Shown: piece after piece, positions 32,645 through 41,821 of the stretch
Layout: each line of letters opens with the position of its first letter
Position numbering within the stretch: the first letter of the stretch is position 1
Position numbers and translations under genes: made by a program
Notes under the pieces: model-generated
Database searches by the model: none
What the model saw: the letters and a program-made list of their open reading frames with translations, nothing else
Told to the model about the DNA's origin: nothing
Origin: Alistipes sp.
GTDB lineage: Bacteria; Bacteroidota; Bacteroidia; Bacteroidales; Rikenellaceae
Reading direction: 5' to 3'
DNA: 64,000 nucleotides
Assembly: GCF_020026455.1 (NCBI RefSeq)
Contig: NZ_JAHHQJ010000003.1
Location: 62,001 to 126,000, forward strand

Positions 32645-33724
32645 ATGGCTCCAAAACGCGTTATCTCACTTATTATCTTGACACTATGCGCCCTGACAGC
32701 CTCGGCGCAGAAACAGCTGACTTTTCAGCCCGACACGTGGGACTTCGGCACGATCCGCGAAACCGACGGCCGCGTAAGCCATACGTTCACGGGTGTCAAC
32801 CGCGGCGACACCCCCCTGGTGATCCTCGATGTGGTGACCACCTGCGGCTGCACGGTCCCCGCCTTCTCGAAGCAACCGATCCTCCCGGGCAGGAAGACGC
32901 AGATCACCGTCACCTACGACCCGGCCAACCGTCCCGGCTCGTTCACCAAGGAGCTGTGGGTCTACTCGTCGGAGAAGCGGAAGATCGCCACCCTCACCGT
33001 GCAGGGAGACGTCGTCCCGCGACAGAAGAGCGTCGAGGAGCTCTACCCGGTCGATGCCGGTGGAGGGCTGCGGCTGACCTCGACGCTCAACGCCTTCACC
33101 TATATCTATCCGGGGCGCCAGGAGCAAGCATCGATCGGCTATGCCAACACCTCGAAACACCCGGTCCGCCTCGAACTGCGGCCCGAGATCGCAAGCGGAT
33201 TGCTTCGGACCGACTACCCGAAACACATCGCCCCGGGCGAGCGGGGCGAGATCAACTTCTCCTACCTCATCCCCGCCGACAAACCCCGCTACGGGACCGT
33301 GCGCGACGTGCTGGAGGTCCTGACCGACGGACAGGGCAACGGCACGAGGCTCGTCACCCACGGCATCGGCGTCGATCCGCAGCCCGCAAATGCAGGACAA
33401 AAGGCCCCGAAAGCCGAATTCTCGGAAAATATCCTTAAATTTGGGACGGTCGAACATGCGGGACCGAGCCGGGAAATGCACTTCACGCTTTCGAACACGG
33501 GCGGTGCGGAGCTGATCCTGCGGGCCGTCGAAGGCCAGGGACACGTGACCACGACGCTCGCCCCGGGACAGAGAATCGCCCCCGGAGCGTCGCTGCGCTG
33601 CAGCATCCGGCTCGATCCCCGGATGCAGGACTACGGCATCATGACCGAACACCTGATGGTGGTGACCAACGATCCCGTGCGGCCGATGCGGCGCATCCGG
33701 GTGACGGCAATCATCGAAGAGTGA
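32645..33724 (+). CDS. Exported DUF1573 domain protein
   Basis: 359 residues with a signal peptide (cleavage near ALTASAQ). There are two DUF1573 (ASH-like immunoglobulin) domains: residues 25-120, with WDFGTIRETDGRVSHTFTGVNRG and VVTTCGCTVPAFS, and about 260-357, with LKFGTVEHAGPSREMHFTLSNTG. The middle region looks like a diverged third copy. The CGCT motif is typical of the family. It is probably periplasmic or surface exposed; function unknown. The oxidoreductase gene begins 23 nt later. Confidence 0.88.
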   Translation: MAPKRVISLIILTLCALTASAQKQLTFQPDTWDFGTIRETDGRVSHTFTGVNRGDTPLVILDVVTTCGCTVPAFSKQPILPGRKTQITVTYDPANRPGSFTKELWVYSSEKRKIATLTVQGDVVPRQKSVEELYPVDAGGGLRLTSTLNAFTYIYPGRQEQASIGYANTSKHPVRLELRPEIASGLLRTDYPKHIAPGERGEINFSYLIPADKPRYGTVRDVLEVLTDGQGNGTRLVTHGIGVDPQPANAGQKAPKAEFSENILKFGTVEHAGPSREMHFTLSNTGGAELILRAVEGQGHVTTTLAPGQRIAPGASLRCSIRLDPRMQDYGIMTEHLMVVTNDPVRPMRRIRVTAIIEE

Positions 33725-33747
33725 CACACAAACATACTACGGATATA

Positions 33748-34632
33748 ATGTACCCCATTCTTGAAAAAAGACTCCTTGCCGAGGGCATCTGGCAGATGAA
33801 GATCCTCGCACCGCGCGTGGCCCGCTCGGCACAGCCCGGACAATTTGTCATCGTGCGTGTCGACGAGCACGGCGAGCGCATTCCGCTCACGATCTCCGAT
33901 TTCGACACCGCCGACGGCAGCGTGACCATCGTCACGCAGGCCATCGGAGCCTCGACGCGCAAAATCTGCGCACTGAACGAGGGCGACGCCCTGGCCGACT
34001 TTGCAGGTCCGCTGGGCCACCCTTCGGAATTTGTCAACATCCCCGCCGAGGAACTGCGCAAACGCCGCTACCTCTTCGTGGCGGGCGGCGTGGGCACGGC
34101 CCCGGTCTACCCGCAGGTCAAACGCCTGTGGGAATGCGGCGTGAAAGCCGATGTCATCATCGGCGCCAAGACGCGCGACATGCTGATCTACACCGACGCC
34201 ATGCGCGCCGTGGCCGAGAATCTCTACATCGCCACCGACGACGGCTCGGAGGGCTTCAAGGGGCTCGTGACGGAGCTGATCGGGGAGCTGATCGAAAAAG
34301 AGGGCAAACACTACGACGAATGCGTGGCCATCGGCCCGATGATCATGATGAAGTTCGTCGCCCTCACCACGAAGCGCTACGACCTGAAAACCACCGTATC
34401 GCTCAATGCGCTGATGGTCGACGGCACGGGCATGTGCGGAGCCTGCCGCGTGACGGTCGGCGGACGGACGCGCTTCACGTGCGTCGACGGCCCCGAATTC
34501 GACGCCCACGAAGTCGATTTCGACGAGGCGATGCGCCGTCAGGGCATGTACCGCACCCAGGAGCAGCGCGCCGCAGCCATCAAGGCCGAGCGCGAGGCCG
34601 GACACGTATGTAAGATCGGATTGGACAAATAG
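33748..34632 (+). CDS. FAD/NAD-binding ferredoxin-NADP reductase-like subunit (SudB/NfnA type)
   Basis: 294 residues. Related to dihydroorotate dehydrogenase electron-transfer subunits and to the small subunit of NfnAB or sulfide dehydrogenase. An FAD domain (RIPLTISDFD, with the flavin-binding loop), an NAD(P) domain (YLFVAGGVGTAPVYPQVKRL) and a C-terminal [2Fe-2S] region with DGTGMCGACRVTV and FTCVDGPEFDAHEVDF. ATG 33748 is chosen over the GTG at 33721, which overlaps the previous gene. It is 4 nt ahead of its partner subunit gene. It moves electrons between NAD(P)H and ferredoxin or sulfur compounds (family knowledge). Confidence 0.88.
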   Translation: MYPILEKRLLAEGIWQMKILAPRVARSAQPGQFVIVRVDEHGERIPLTISDFDTADGSVTIVTQAIGASTRKICALNEGDALADFAGPLGHPSEFVNIPAEELRKRRYLFVAGGVGTAPVYPQVKRLWECGVKADVIIGAKTRDMLIYTDAMRAVAENLYIATDDGSEGFKGLVTELIGELIEKEGKHYDECVAIGPMIMMKFVALTTKRYDLKTTVSLNALMVDGTGMCGACRVTVGGRTRFTCVDGPEFDAHEVDFDEAMRRQGMYRTQEQRAAAIKAEREAGHVCKIGLDK

Positions 34633-34636
34633 GACT

Positions 34637-36037
34637 ATGGCAAACAAGATACCCCGCGTGCCGGTGCGCGAACAGGACCCGGCGATCCGTGCAACCAACT
34701 TCGAGGAAGTCTGCTACGGTTACAACCTCGAAGAGGCCACCCTCGAAGCTTCGCGCTGTCTGCGCTGCAAGAAACCCCGCTGCGTAGCAGCCTGCCCCGT
34801 AGGCATCCGCATCCCCGACTTCATCGCCGCCCTGCACGAAGGCCGGCTGCAGGAGGCCGCCGACATCATCTCCGAAGACAGTTCGCTGCCGTCGATCTGC
34901 GGCCGCGTCTGCCCCCAGGAGAGCCAGTGCGAAGGCTCGTGCATCCTGGGCATCAAGAGCGAACCGGTCGCCGTGGGCAAGCTCGAACGCTTCGTCGGCG
35001 ACTGGAACCTCGAACACGGCACCCCGGCTGCGCCCGCCGCCGGACACAACGGGCACAAGGTCGCCGTCGTCGGCAGCGGCCCGGCCGGACTGGCCTGCGC
35101 CAGCGATCTGGCCCGCATGGGCTACGAAGTGAAGATTTTCGAGGCACTGCACAAGGTGGGCGGCGTGCTGGTTTACGGCATCCCCGAATTCCGTCTCCCG
35201 AAGGAGCGGATCGTGGCGCGCGAAATCGCCCAGGTCGAACGGCTGGGCGTCGAGATCGAAACCGACGTGATCGTGGGCCGCACCGTGACCATCGACTCGC
35301 TGCTGGACGACGAGGGCTTCGATGCCGTCTTCATCGGTTCGGGCGCCGGACTGCCCCGTTTCATGGGCATCCTGGGCGAGAACCTCAACGGCGTGGTCTC
35401 GGCCAACGAGTTCCTGACGCGGGCCAATCTGATGCATGCCTACGACAAGGCGTATGACACCCCGATCTACGTCGGGCAGCGCGTCGTCGTCGTGGGCGGC
35501 GGCAATGTGGCGATGGACGCCGTGCGCACGGCCCGGCGGCTGGGCGCGGAGGCCACGATCGTCTACCGCCGTTCGGAAAAAGAGCTTCCGGCACGAGCCG
35601 AGGAGGTCCACCACGCCAAGGAGGAGGGCATCCGCTTCCGCATGTTGACCAACCCCACCGAAGTCCTCGGCGACGACAAGGGCTGGGTGACGGGCCTGCG
35701 GTGCGTGGAGATGGAGCTGGGCGAACCCGATGAAAGCGGCCGCCGCTCGCCGGTGGTGAAGGAGGGATCCGATTTCGAAATCGCCTGCGACGTGGTGATC
35801 ATGGCGCTGGGCACCTCGCCCAATCCGCTGCTGGCCGCCACAACCGCAGGTCTTGAAACCAACCGCCGCGGCTGCATCACGGCCGACGAACGCGGAACCA
35901 CGACCCGCCCGGGCGTCTTCGCGGGAGGCGACGCCGTGACGGGCGCCGCAACGGTCATCCTGGCCATGGGCGCGGGACGCACCGCAGCCAAGGCCATCGA
36001 CGAATATGTGAAATCGCGAGCAAACAACCCCTGCTAA
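34637..36037 (+). CDS. gltA: Glutamate synthase small-chain-like NADPH oxidoreductase (GltA/NfnB type)
   Basis: 466 residues. An N-terminal di-cluster region has two Cys groups (CLRCKKPRCVAACPVG near 47-62 and CGRVCPQESQCEGSC near 90-105), followed by an FAD site (VAVVGSGPAGLACASDLARMG) and an NAD(P) site (VVVVGGGNVAMDAVRTARRLG). It is annotated in many genomes as homotetrameric glutamate synthase. Together with the preceding subunit, however, the layout is that of NfnAB transhydrogenase or SudAB sulfide dehydrogenase, and that reading is preferred here (inference). No glutamate synthase large subunit is nearby. Confidence 0.9.
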   Translation: MANKIPRVPVREQDPAIRATNFEEVCYGYNLEEATLEASRCLRCKKPRCVAACPVGIRIPDFIAALHEGRLQEAADIISEDSSLPSICGRVCPQESQCEGSCILGIKSEPVAVGKLERFVGDWNLEHGTPAAPAAGHNGHKVAVVGSGPAGLACASDLARMGYEVKIFEALHKVGGVLVYGIPEFRLPKERIVAREIAQVERLGVEIETDVIVGRTVTIDSLLDDEGFDAVFIGSGAGLPRFMGILGENLNGVVSANEFLTRANLMHAYDKAYDTPIYVGQRVVVVGGGNVAMDAVRTARRLGAEATIVYRRSEKELPARAEEVHHAKEEGIRFRMLTNPTEVLGDDKGWVTGLRCVEMELGEPDESGRRSPVVKEGSDFEIACDVVIMALGTSPNPLLAATTAGLETNRRGCITADERGTTTRPGVFAGGDAVTGAATVILAMGAGRTAAKAIDEYVKSRANNPC

Positions 36038-36712
36038 GCAGGCAACGCCGACTCCGGAGACCGGACCGAGCCCCGATTGCCGGACGGTCTCCGCAGCCGA
36101 CAACCTGCGCCGACAACCTGCACCGACACGCCCCGGAACCTTCCCGGAGGGACTCACCGCCCCGACGAAGAGCGCCTGCGTCCGCGCACCGTCCATGCAC
36201 CGTCAGTGCGCCGCCCAAAGATGCCCGGAGCCATCCGGAGCCACCCGAAGCCACCCGAAGCCGTCCGAAGCCACCCGAAGATGCCCGAAGCCGCCCGAAG
36301 CCGCCCGAAGCCGCCCGAAGCCGCCCGAAGCCGCCCGAAGCCGCCCCTTGCAAGCCCACAGCCGCGGCCACAGCCACAGCCACAGCCCCAAAGCGAACGG
36401 GAACCGGTTTTTCATCCCGACATGGCAGCGCCTCCGGATTTCCGGAGGCGCTGCTGTTGCCGGAGAGACCCGCCGTCCTCCCCGAGAACAGAGGCTCCAA
36501 GGCCAATCTGGAGAGCAAATTTGCGGTTGCCGCCCCGTTTGTCCGAATCATGGCAAACCGCAGACGGAAGTTCTGCAACACCTCGCGCCTCCCGGCGTTA
36601 CAACACAGATCCTCCGCAACCCGATTACATACGTCCCTCCCCAGAACACACATCCAACCGCGACATCGCCTTCCCGGCGCACAACGCAGGAAGGCCTACT
36701 CAACCACCCCTG
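36038..36712. other. Repeat-bearing non-coding stretch
   Basis: About 675 bp separate gltA from the convergent PUL 2. The stretch contains the 10-bp repeat array at 36211-36350, a short (CCACAG)n run near 36367-36387, and a long palindrome (36426-36438 with 36441-36453) without a clear U run. No gene is supported. Confidence 0.6.
36211..36350. repeat. Array of 13 tandem 10-bp repeats
   Basis: The unit is CCGCCCGAAG. Units start every 10 bp from 36211; the five from 36291 to 36340 are identical, while earlier ones vary (CCACCCGAAG, ATGCCCGAAG, CCGTCCGAAG). A partial copy ends at 36350. Confidence 0.9.
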
Positions 36713-37648
36713 CTACAACGACCGCTTCGACAGCACATACTGTTCGTACATCCGGTCATAACAAGCCTTCAGTTGAGGAAATTCCGCCTTCTTCACTTCG
36801 TACATGAAGACACCCCGGTAGTGCGCATCCTCATACAGGGCCTTCAGAATTGCCACCCAGTCGTTATCGCCCTGGCCCTGCCCCGGCATTTCGTGACACT
36901 CACTGCGGCCATCACCGTCACAGACGTGAATCGTCCTCACCCGGCGCCCAAGCGCCCGGATCAGCAGTTCGGGGTTGTCGATGTGGTTGGTATCGACCGC
37001 GACGTCGACCTCCCGGGGCATCAGTGACATGATATGCAGGACCTCTTCGACCGTACGCCCCAGCGGCCGTTCGTAATTCCGGTCCTTGACCAGTTCGTAG
37101 CCCAGCATGTTCTCGATCACCACACGGGCTCCGATCTTCTTCACATCGGGAAGCAGTTCCCCGACCGAGCGCACCAGCTGCACGATCCGCTCATCGCGCT
37201 CCCCGTGCCCGAGATACCAACTCGGATGAAACAGCACGATCCGGGGAGAAAGAATCTTGCAGAAGCGCAGCAGACGACGGTGCAGTTCGACACTTCGCTG
37301 CCGCACAGCCTCGTCCGTCTGTGAAAGATCGATCTCACGGCCGAAAGGCATATGTACCGACCAGATTTCGATCCCGGCGCGTTTGAGATCGCGCCTCAGT
37401 TGGCGGCAACGCGCCTCAATCTGTGTTTCGTCGGCCATCTCCCGGTTCAGAAACAGCGTCGACGCGCTGACCTCGATGGCCTCGATCCCCGCTCTCTTCG
37501 CCTCGGCAAAGGTTTCGTAAGTCCAGTTCGTCACCGGACCGAAAATTCCGGATGAGGTCCCCACCTTCAACCGCGGCGGCCGCCCGGCAAACACCGGAAC
37601 AGCGCATAGGACTGCAAGCAACATCAGTCCGATTCTGTAAAGTTTCAT
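36713..37648 (-). CDS. Exported sugar phosphate isomerase/epimerase-like TIM-barrel protein (PUL 2)
   Basis: 311 residues. A signal peptide (LMLLAVLCAVPVFAG) precedes an AP-endonuclease-2/xylose isomerase-like barrel. Likely metal ligands are Glu in VVIENM, Asp/His in VDTNHIDN, His/Asp in HVCDGDG and a late Glu in MYEVKK. Such barrels usually work in the cytoplasm; export suggests action on sugars in the periplasm. ATG 37648 is chosen as the start of the signal peptide; the frame extends a little further. Last gene of PUL 2, 119 nt after the beta-helix lipoprotein gene. Confidence 0.85.
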   Translation of the reverse strand: MKLYRIGLMLLAVLCAVPVFAGRPPRLKVGTSSGIFGPVTNWTYETFAEAKRAGIEAIEVSASTLFLNREMADETQIEARCRQLRRDLKRAGIEIWSVHMPFGREIDLSQTDEAVRQRSVELHRRLLRFCKILSPRIVLFHPSWYLGHGERDERIVQLVRSVGELLPDVKKIGARVVIENMLGYELVKDRNYERPLGRTVEEVLHIMSLMPREVDVAVDTNHIDNPELLIRALGRRVRTIHVCDGDGRSECHEMPGQGQGDNDWVAILKALYEDAHYRGVFMYEVKKAEFPQLKACYDRMYEQYVLSKRSL

Positions 37649-37767
37649 AACTGTAACGATCATAAGAAGTCAGGCCGATGCAATAGCGCGCCGTCATACG
37701 GGACGGCCCCGCGTTGCAACGAATAAAAAGAAGCGCACCAAAACAGGCAGGCCCCGTGTAAACAGAA

Positions 37768-39531
37768 CTATTTCACAACGGCACCGATCACCGTCTTGCC
37801 CGTACGCGAAGCGCCGGTCTGGTCGATGGTGCTGACCGCCTCACCGAAAGCCGGATCGAGCGTCGCTCCCAGAATCTTCAGCTCCGAAGCGGACATGCCG
37901 TACTGGCGTGCCGGATTCGCATCGCCGAGCAGCACGCAGGTCTTCGTCACTCCGCCGTTGTTGCCCAGCGGGCCGAGCATCGAGGCAGGATCGAACACCG
38001 CACCCGCAACAGCCACACCCCCGGCATTGTAGACCGTGCCTCCAATAATGGAGTTGGCAACCTTGTGACTGCCATCCTTAAGCCAGGCAACATCGTCGGC
38101 AGCGCCGTCTGTCGTATTGCCCGAAATCAGCGTATTGTAGAGTTCGATAGACCCTCCAGCTGCAGCCTGCTGCAATCCCGCGCCATATCCGGCCGTCACT
38201 GTCGTGTTACCGGCAATCGTACAGCTGACGATCACGGCCTTGCTCGGCTTGGCCGCCGTGCCATACACCGCAATGCCGCCACCCTTCCCGGAATGATTGC
38301 CGCAGACCGTCGAATTGACGATCACCAGGTTGCCGTTTTCACGGACGTAAATCCCGCCGCCGTTCTTGGTGGCATGTTCGGGATTGACGCTGTTGTTCGA
38401 GATCGTGGTGTTGCTGACCAACACATTGGTCTTGCCGCCCGTGTCACCGAAGATATACATGCAGATACCGACACCCGAGGTCTTGTTGTTGTCGAACGTA
38501 CAGTTGTTGATCCGCAGCAGTTTGGCTCCATCGGCCCACAGACAGCCGCCGTTGTATGCTGCCGTCGTCCTGGTCGCATTGTCGGCAACTACACAGTTAT
38601 CGAACAGAGCCTCGGCACCGGCGTCGACACGGATGGCACCCAAGCGGATGTCCGTATTCTCGACAATCTTACAGTTGAGGATATCCACCGCCGCATTGCC
38701 GATAAAAATGCCCGCACCGTAACTCTGGTAGAACTTCACCCCGTTGATCGTCGTGCTGCCCACCGATCCGAACTGCGACGAACCGTTCCTGATCGTAAAT
38801 CCGTCGAGCAAAGCCTTCATGCCGCCCATCTTGGCCGCCGTCACCGCAACCACGTGGCATACGGCATGGTCGCCGTCCAGAATCGTCTCATTGGCCACGG
38901 GATCAGCCACAGCACCCTCGGTCGCGTCGGCCGGATAGCCGCCAATCATCGAGAAATTGCTGTGAATTTCGAACGTATTGTCCAGCGCAGTCTTCATGCC
39001 CGTCAGCGGCACCGAAGGCACGTAAGAGCCTGCAGCCACATGGATCACATCTCCGTTCATCGCCCGGTCGATCGCACTGGCAAGCGAGGTCGCCGTCTCC
39101 CACGTCAGACCGTCCTTTTCGTCCGAGCCGTCGGTCTTGACATAATAGTGCGTCGCGAGGTCCGAAGCGCTCGCAGCAGCCTGCGTCACGGGCAGCGAGA
39201 CGTTCTCGCCCTTGATGATGTAAGCCGAGATCGTCGCCGTGCGTTCGTCGAGCGTACGGTTTGCAGCCACACTCACCGTAATCGTGGCATCACCCTGTCC
39301 GTACGACGGTTCGAACGAGACCCAGTCCCTGTCGCATTCGATGCGCCACGGAAGGTTCGATCTGATCGAGAGTTCGTAGTCTTTGGAGGACTTCTCTGCC
39401 GCAATGTTCTTCTCCACGAACGACAATTCGGGCACCTTGGGCGTAAAGGCCGTATCGTCACTAAAATCCTGACAGGCTCCGAACGCCGCGCATGCGACCG
39501 CCAGGAGCAGGTATTGAAATATCTTTTTCAT
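37768..39531 (-). CDS. BACON and right-handed beta-helix surface lipoprotein (PUL 2)
   Basis: 587 residues with lipobox FGAC (Cys20). A BACON-type domain (about 30-125: YELSIRSNLPWRIECDRDWVSFEPSYGQGDATITVSVAAN) is followed by a parallel beta-helix that opens with YYVKTDGSDEKDGLTWETATSLASAID and has repeated Asn-rich turns (INNCTFDNNKT, VSNTTISNNSV, IVNSTVCGNHSGKGGG). The C-terminal LGPLGNNGGVTKTCVLL is a choice-of-anchor-like segment seen in such proteins. It may bind or cleave a glycan; no catalytic site is recognised. Confidence 0.87.
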   Translation of the reverse strand: MKKIFQYLLLAVACAAFGACQDFSDDTAFTPKVPELSFVEKNIAAEKSSKDYELSIRSNLPWRIECDRDWVSFEPSYGQGDATITVSVAANRTLDERTATISAYIIKGENVSLPVTQAAASASDLATHYYVKTDGSDEKDGLTWETATSLASAIDRAMNGDVIHVAAGSYVPSVPLTGMKTALDNTFEIHSNFSMIGGYPADATEGAVADPVANETILDGDHAVCHVVAVTAAKMGGMKALLDGFTIRNGSSQFGSVGSTTINGVKFYQSYGAGIFIGNAAVDILNCKIVENTDIRLGAIRVDAGAEALFDNCVVADNATRTTAAYNGGCLWADGAKLLRINNCTFDNNKTSGVGICMYIFGDTGGKTNVLVSNTTISNNSVNPEHATKNGGGIYVRENGNLVIVNSTVCGNHSGKGGGIAVYGTAAKPSKAVIVSCTIAGNTTVTAGYGAGLQQAAAGGSIELYNTLISGNTTDGAADDVAWLKDGSHKVANSIIGGTVYNAGGVAVAGAVFDPASMLGPLGNNGGVTKTCVLLGDANPARQYGMSASELKILGATLDPAFGEAVSTIDQTGASRTGKTVIGAVVK

Positions 39532-39543
39532 CGGTTCCGTCTT

Positions 39544-40488
39544 TTATTGTTCGACAATCGCCAGTCCGGTTGCCACCTTGCGCATGACCCCACCCTGGTC
39601 GGTCGGCCAGTTCAGCAGGCTGAGTTCGCCCTCCGCGCCGTTGCGGGCGATAAAGGTCGACGAGCCTCCGCCGTCGAGGTTGAGCGCGTCGCAGGCTCCG
39701 CAGGCTGACATCAGGTTCATCAGATCCTGCAGATCGGCTCCGTTCGAGTAGTAGAAATTACGACCGTCGACCACCATCAGGTAGACCTCCTTGCCGTCCT
39801 GCGACACGCCGATTGCGGTACGCGGTTCCATATTCGCCACCGGCATCGTGTTGCTGCTCTGATCCAACTGCTCGCCGTTCTTCAGCAGCAGCGTACTGCG
39901 CCCGCAGACCGCTTCGCGGACGATGTCCTTTTCGAGGGCATACTCCTCCTCCGTGAAGCAGTAGGCCGTGTTGTCCTTCGAGATCACGAAGACATTGCAG
40001 TCCGTGCGGTTAAACGAGGTCTTCACCGCCACGCCGTCGCGGTAGCATACGCCATAGGGGATGTAGGTCGTCGTATTGAAGAAGTCGGCATTCGTTCCGC
40101 CCAAAACCCTCTTCCCTTTCTTCTGCATCGCTTCGAGCTGCTTCATAATCGTCTGCCCTGTGCCCAGTTCGTTCTCGTCGTTGGCGAGCGTCGTGCGCAG
40201 GGTGATTTTATCGCTCAAGGCAATCTTGAACAGGAATAACTGCATGGCCAGTCCGTCGTCGGCCAGAAACGCCATCTCCAACACATCCACACCGTCGGCC
40301 AACCTGTAGACCCTGTCGCTCTTCACATGAGCCACATAGCCGTTCGATCCGTCGACGATACTCTGTCCCCAGTCCGTCCGGGCAGTCGGATCAAACTTGG
40401 TGTATTCGTCAAACGCATCCGAATTGTCACACGCCGCAAACAGCCACACGCACAACAGCATTCCGATCATATATCTGTATGTTTTCAT
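39544..40488 (-). CDS. Phosphodiester glycosidase family (NAGPA/DUF2233) lipoprotein (PUL 2)
   Basis: 314 residues with lipobox LFAAC (Cys20). It matches the NAGPA domain of the mammalian uncovering enzyme: GGTNADFFNT, EPRTAIGVSQDGKEVYLMVVDGR and the hallmark ALNLDGGGSSTF. The human enzyme removes GlcNAc from a GlcNAc-phospho-mannose diester, so a role in splitting phosphodiester-linked sugars at the cell surface is likely (inference). It lies between susD and the beta-helix gene in one operon, 12 nt before the latter. Confidence 0.92.
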   Translation of the reverse strand: MKTYRYMIGMLLCVWLFAACDNSDAFDEYTKFDPTARTDWGQSIVDGSNGYVAHVKSDRVYRLADGVDVLEMAFLADDGLAMQLFLFKIALSDKITLRTTLANDENELGTGQTIMKQLEAMQKKGKRVLGGTNADFFNTTTYIPYGVCYRDGVAVKTSFNRTDCNVFVISKDNTAYCFTEEEYALEKDIVREAVCGRSTLLLKNGEQLDQSSNTMPVANMEPRTAIGVSQDGKEVYLMVVDGRNFYYSNGADLQDLMNLMSACGACDALNLDGGGSSTFIARNGAEGELSLLNWPTDQGGVMRKVATGLAIVEQ

Positions 40489-40523
40489 CGTTTTATCGTT
40501 TTATGCATATTGGACAATTTCTG

Positions 40524-41810
40524 CTAATAACCCGGATTATTCGGCCTGAGGTTCGGATTGTAAAGCAACTCCCGGCTCGGAAGCGGCATCAGACACTGAT
40601 AGTCCTTCGTACCGAGCGTCTGCGTAGCCTTTCCGGTCCGCACGAGATCGTACCAGCGGAAGCCCTCGGCGAGGAACTCCAGACGGCGTTCCCGAAGCAC
40701 CGCATCGAGGAAATCGGCTTCGGTTGCCGGATTCTCCAGTTTGTCGAGGCCCCGTTTTTCCCGCAGTTCGTTGAGCCGATCCAGACCGCCGTTGAGCCCC
40801 TGTGCCTCGGCACTGATCAGGTACATTTCGGCCAGTCGCGAAATCACCACAGGGTCTGACCCCGTCTGCCCGCTGGGATATTTATTGATGAAATTCAGGT
40901 TATCGAGCGTGGTGATCGACACCTCCTTGCGCAGGTCGTTGTCAGCATACATCGTCATCACATCGCTCGCAGGACGGTAGTTGTAACTGCCCTTGTTGGG
41001 GTGGTTGTAGGAGTAAAACTGATTGGAAATACGGATCGACGAACCGTCCTCGGTCAGACACGAGAAGGCAAAGATCACCTCCTTGTTGGCCTTCGAGCGG
41101 AAAATCTTGTCGAAGTCGTCAAGCGCATAGTTCGGATTAGCAATCAGACTCTCAGCCAGCACCCGAGCCTCGTCCTTCTTGCCCAGATAAAGTTTTACGC
41201 GGGCTTTCAGGGCCGTCACGGCGGCAGGCGACACGTAGTAGAAACTATCGGCGCTCAACCCGTTCAGAAAGCCCGAAGCCGCGTCTAGATCCTCCTCAAC
41301 CAGGGCCCAGGCCATCGACGCCGGATCGCGCGATACCTTGGCCTGAGTGTTCTGCCGCAAGACGGGCACATCGCCGAAACGGGTCACCAGACAGAGGTAA
41401 ATATGCGCCCGGAAATAGTGACACTCGCCCAATACCCGGTTCCGAATGGGGCTGTCGGCCAGACCTTCGGCGATCGACATGACGTTGTTCACCTGCAGAA
41501 GCGCCTCGTAGTAGCCGTTCCACTGACTGCTGACAAACGTATGCAATGCATTGGAAAGCGAGTTGATCAGGGTGATCGGACGGCCCGTGCTGGTCATCAA
41601 CTCGCCTCCGAAGAGGTCGAACGCAATGTAGGAGTAGTAGGTCGGTCCCTCCTGGACCTCATGGTACATTCCGATACGCAGCGCCTCGATGTCGTCGGAG
41701 CCGACCACCGTCGGAGATACCGCCGAATGCGGCTCGATGTCGAGCATGCCGCTGCAAGCACCTGCCAGGGGCAGCAGGGCAAACAAGATAATTTTATGCA
41801 ACGATTTCAT
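40524..41810 (-). CDS. SusD/RagB family lipoprotein of PUL 2
   Basis: 428 residues, at the short end for the family. Lipobox LAGAC (Cys19). SusD features: NVMSIAEGLADSPIRNRVLGECHYFRAHIYLCLVTRFGDVPVL, then YLISAEAQGLNGGLDRLNELREKRG and the ending LPSRELLYNPNLRPNNPGY. A surface ligand-binding partner of the SusC encoded 11 nt upstream. Confidence 0.95.
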   Translation of the reverse strand: MKSLHKIILFALLPLAGACSGMLDIEPHSAVSPTVVGSDDIEALRIGMYHEVQEGPTYYSYIAFDLFGGELMTSTGRPITLINSLSNALHTFVSSQWNGYYEALLQVNNVMSIAEGLADSPIRNRVLGECHYFRAHIYLCLVTRFGDVPVLRQNTQAKVSRDPASMAWALVEEDLDAASGFLNGLSADSFYYVSPAAVTALKARVKLYLGKKDEARVLAESLIANPNYALDDFDKIFRSKANKEVIFAFSCLTEDGSSIRISNQFYSYNHPNKGSYNYRPASDVMTMYADNDLRKEVSITTLDNLNFINKYPSGQTGSDPVVISRLAEMYLISAEAQGLNGGLDRLNELREKRGLDKLENPATEADFLDAVLRERRLEFLAEGFRWYDLVRTGKATQTLGTKDYQCLMPLPSRELLYNPNLRPNNPGY

Positions 41811-41821
41811 GATTGTCAGAT

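Noticed and set aside
36211..36350. Possible CRISPR array or repeat protein
   Set aside because: Units are 10 bp without spacers, and all frames give low-complexity sequence without homology or a start signal.
36426..36453. Long palindrome as a terminator between gltA and PUL 2
   Set aside because: The stem is strong, but neither side has a clear U run, so it was not listed as a terminator.
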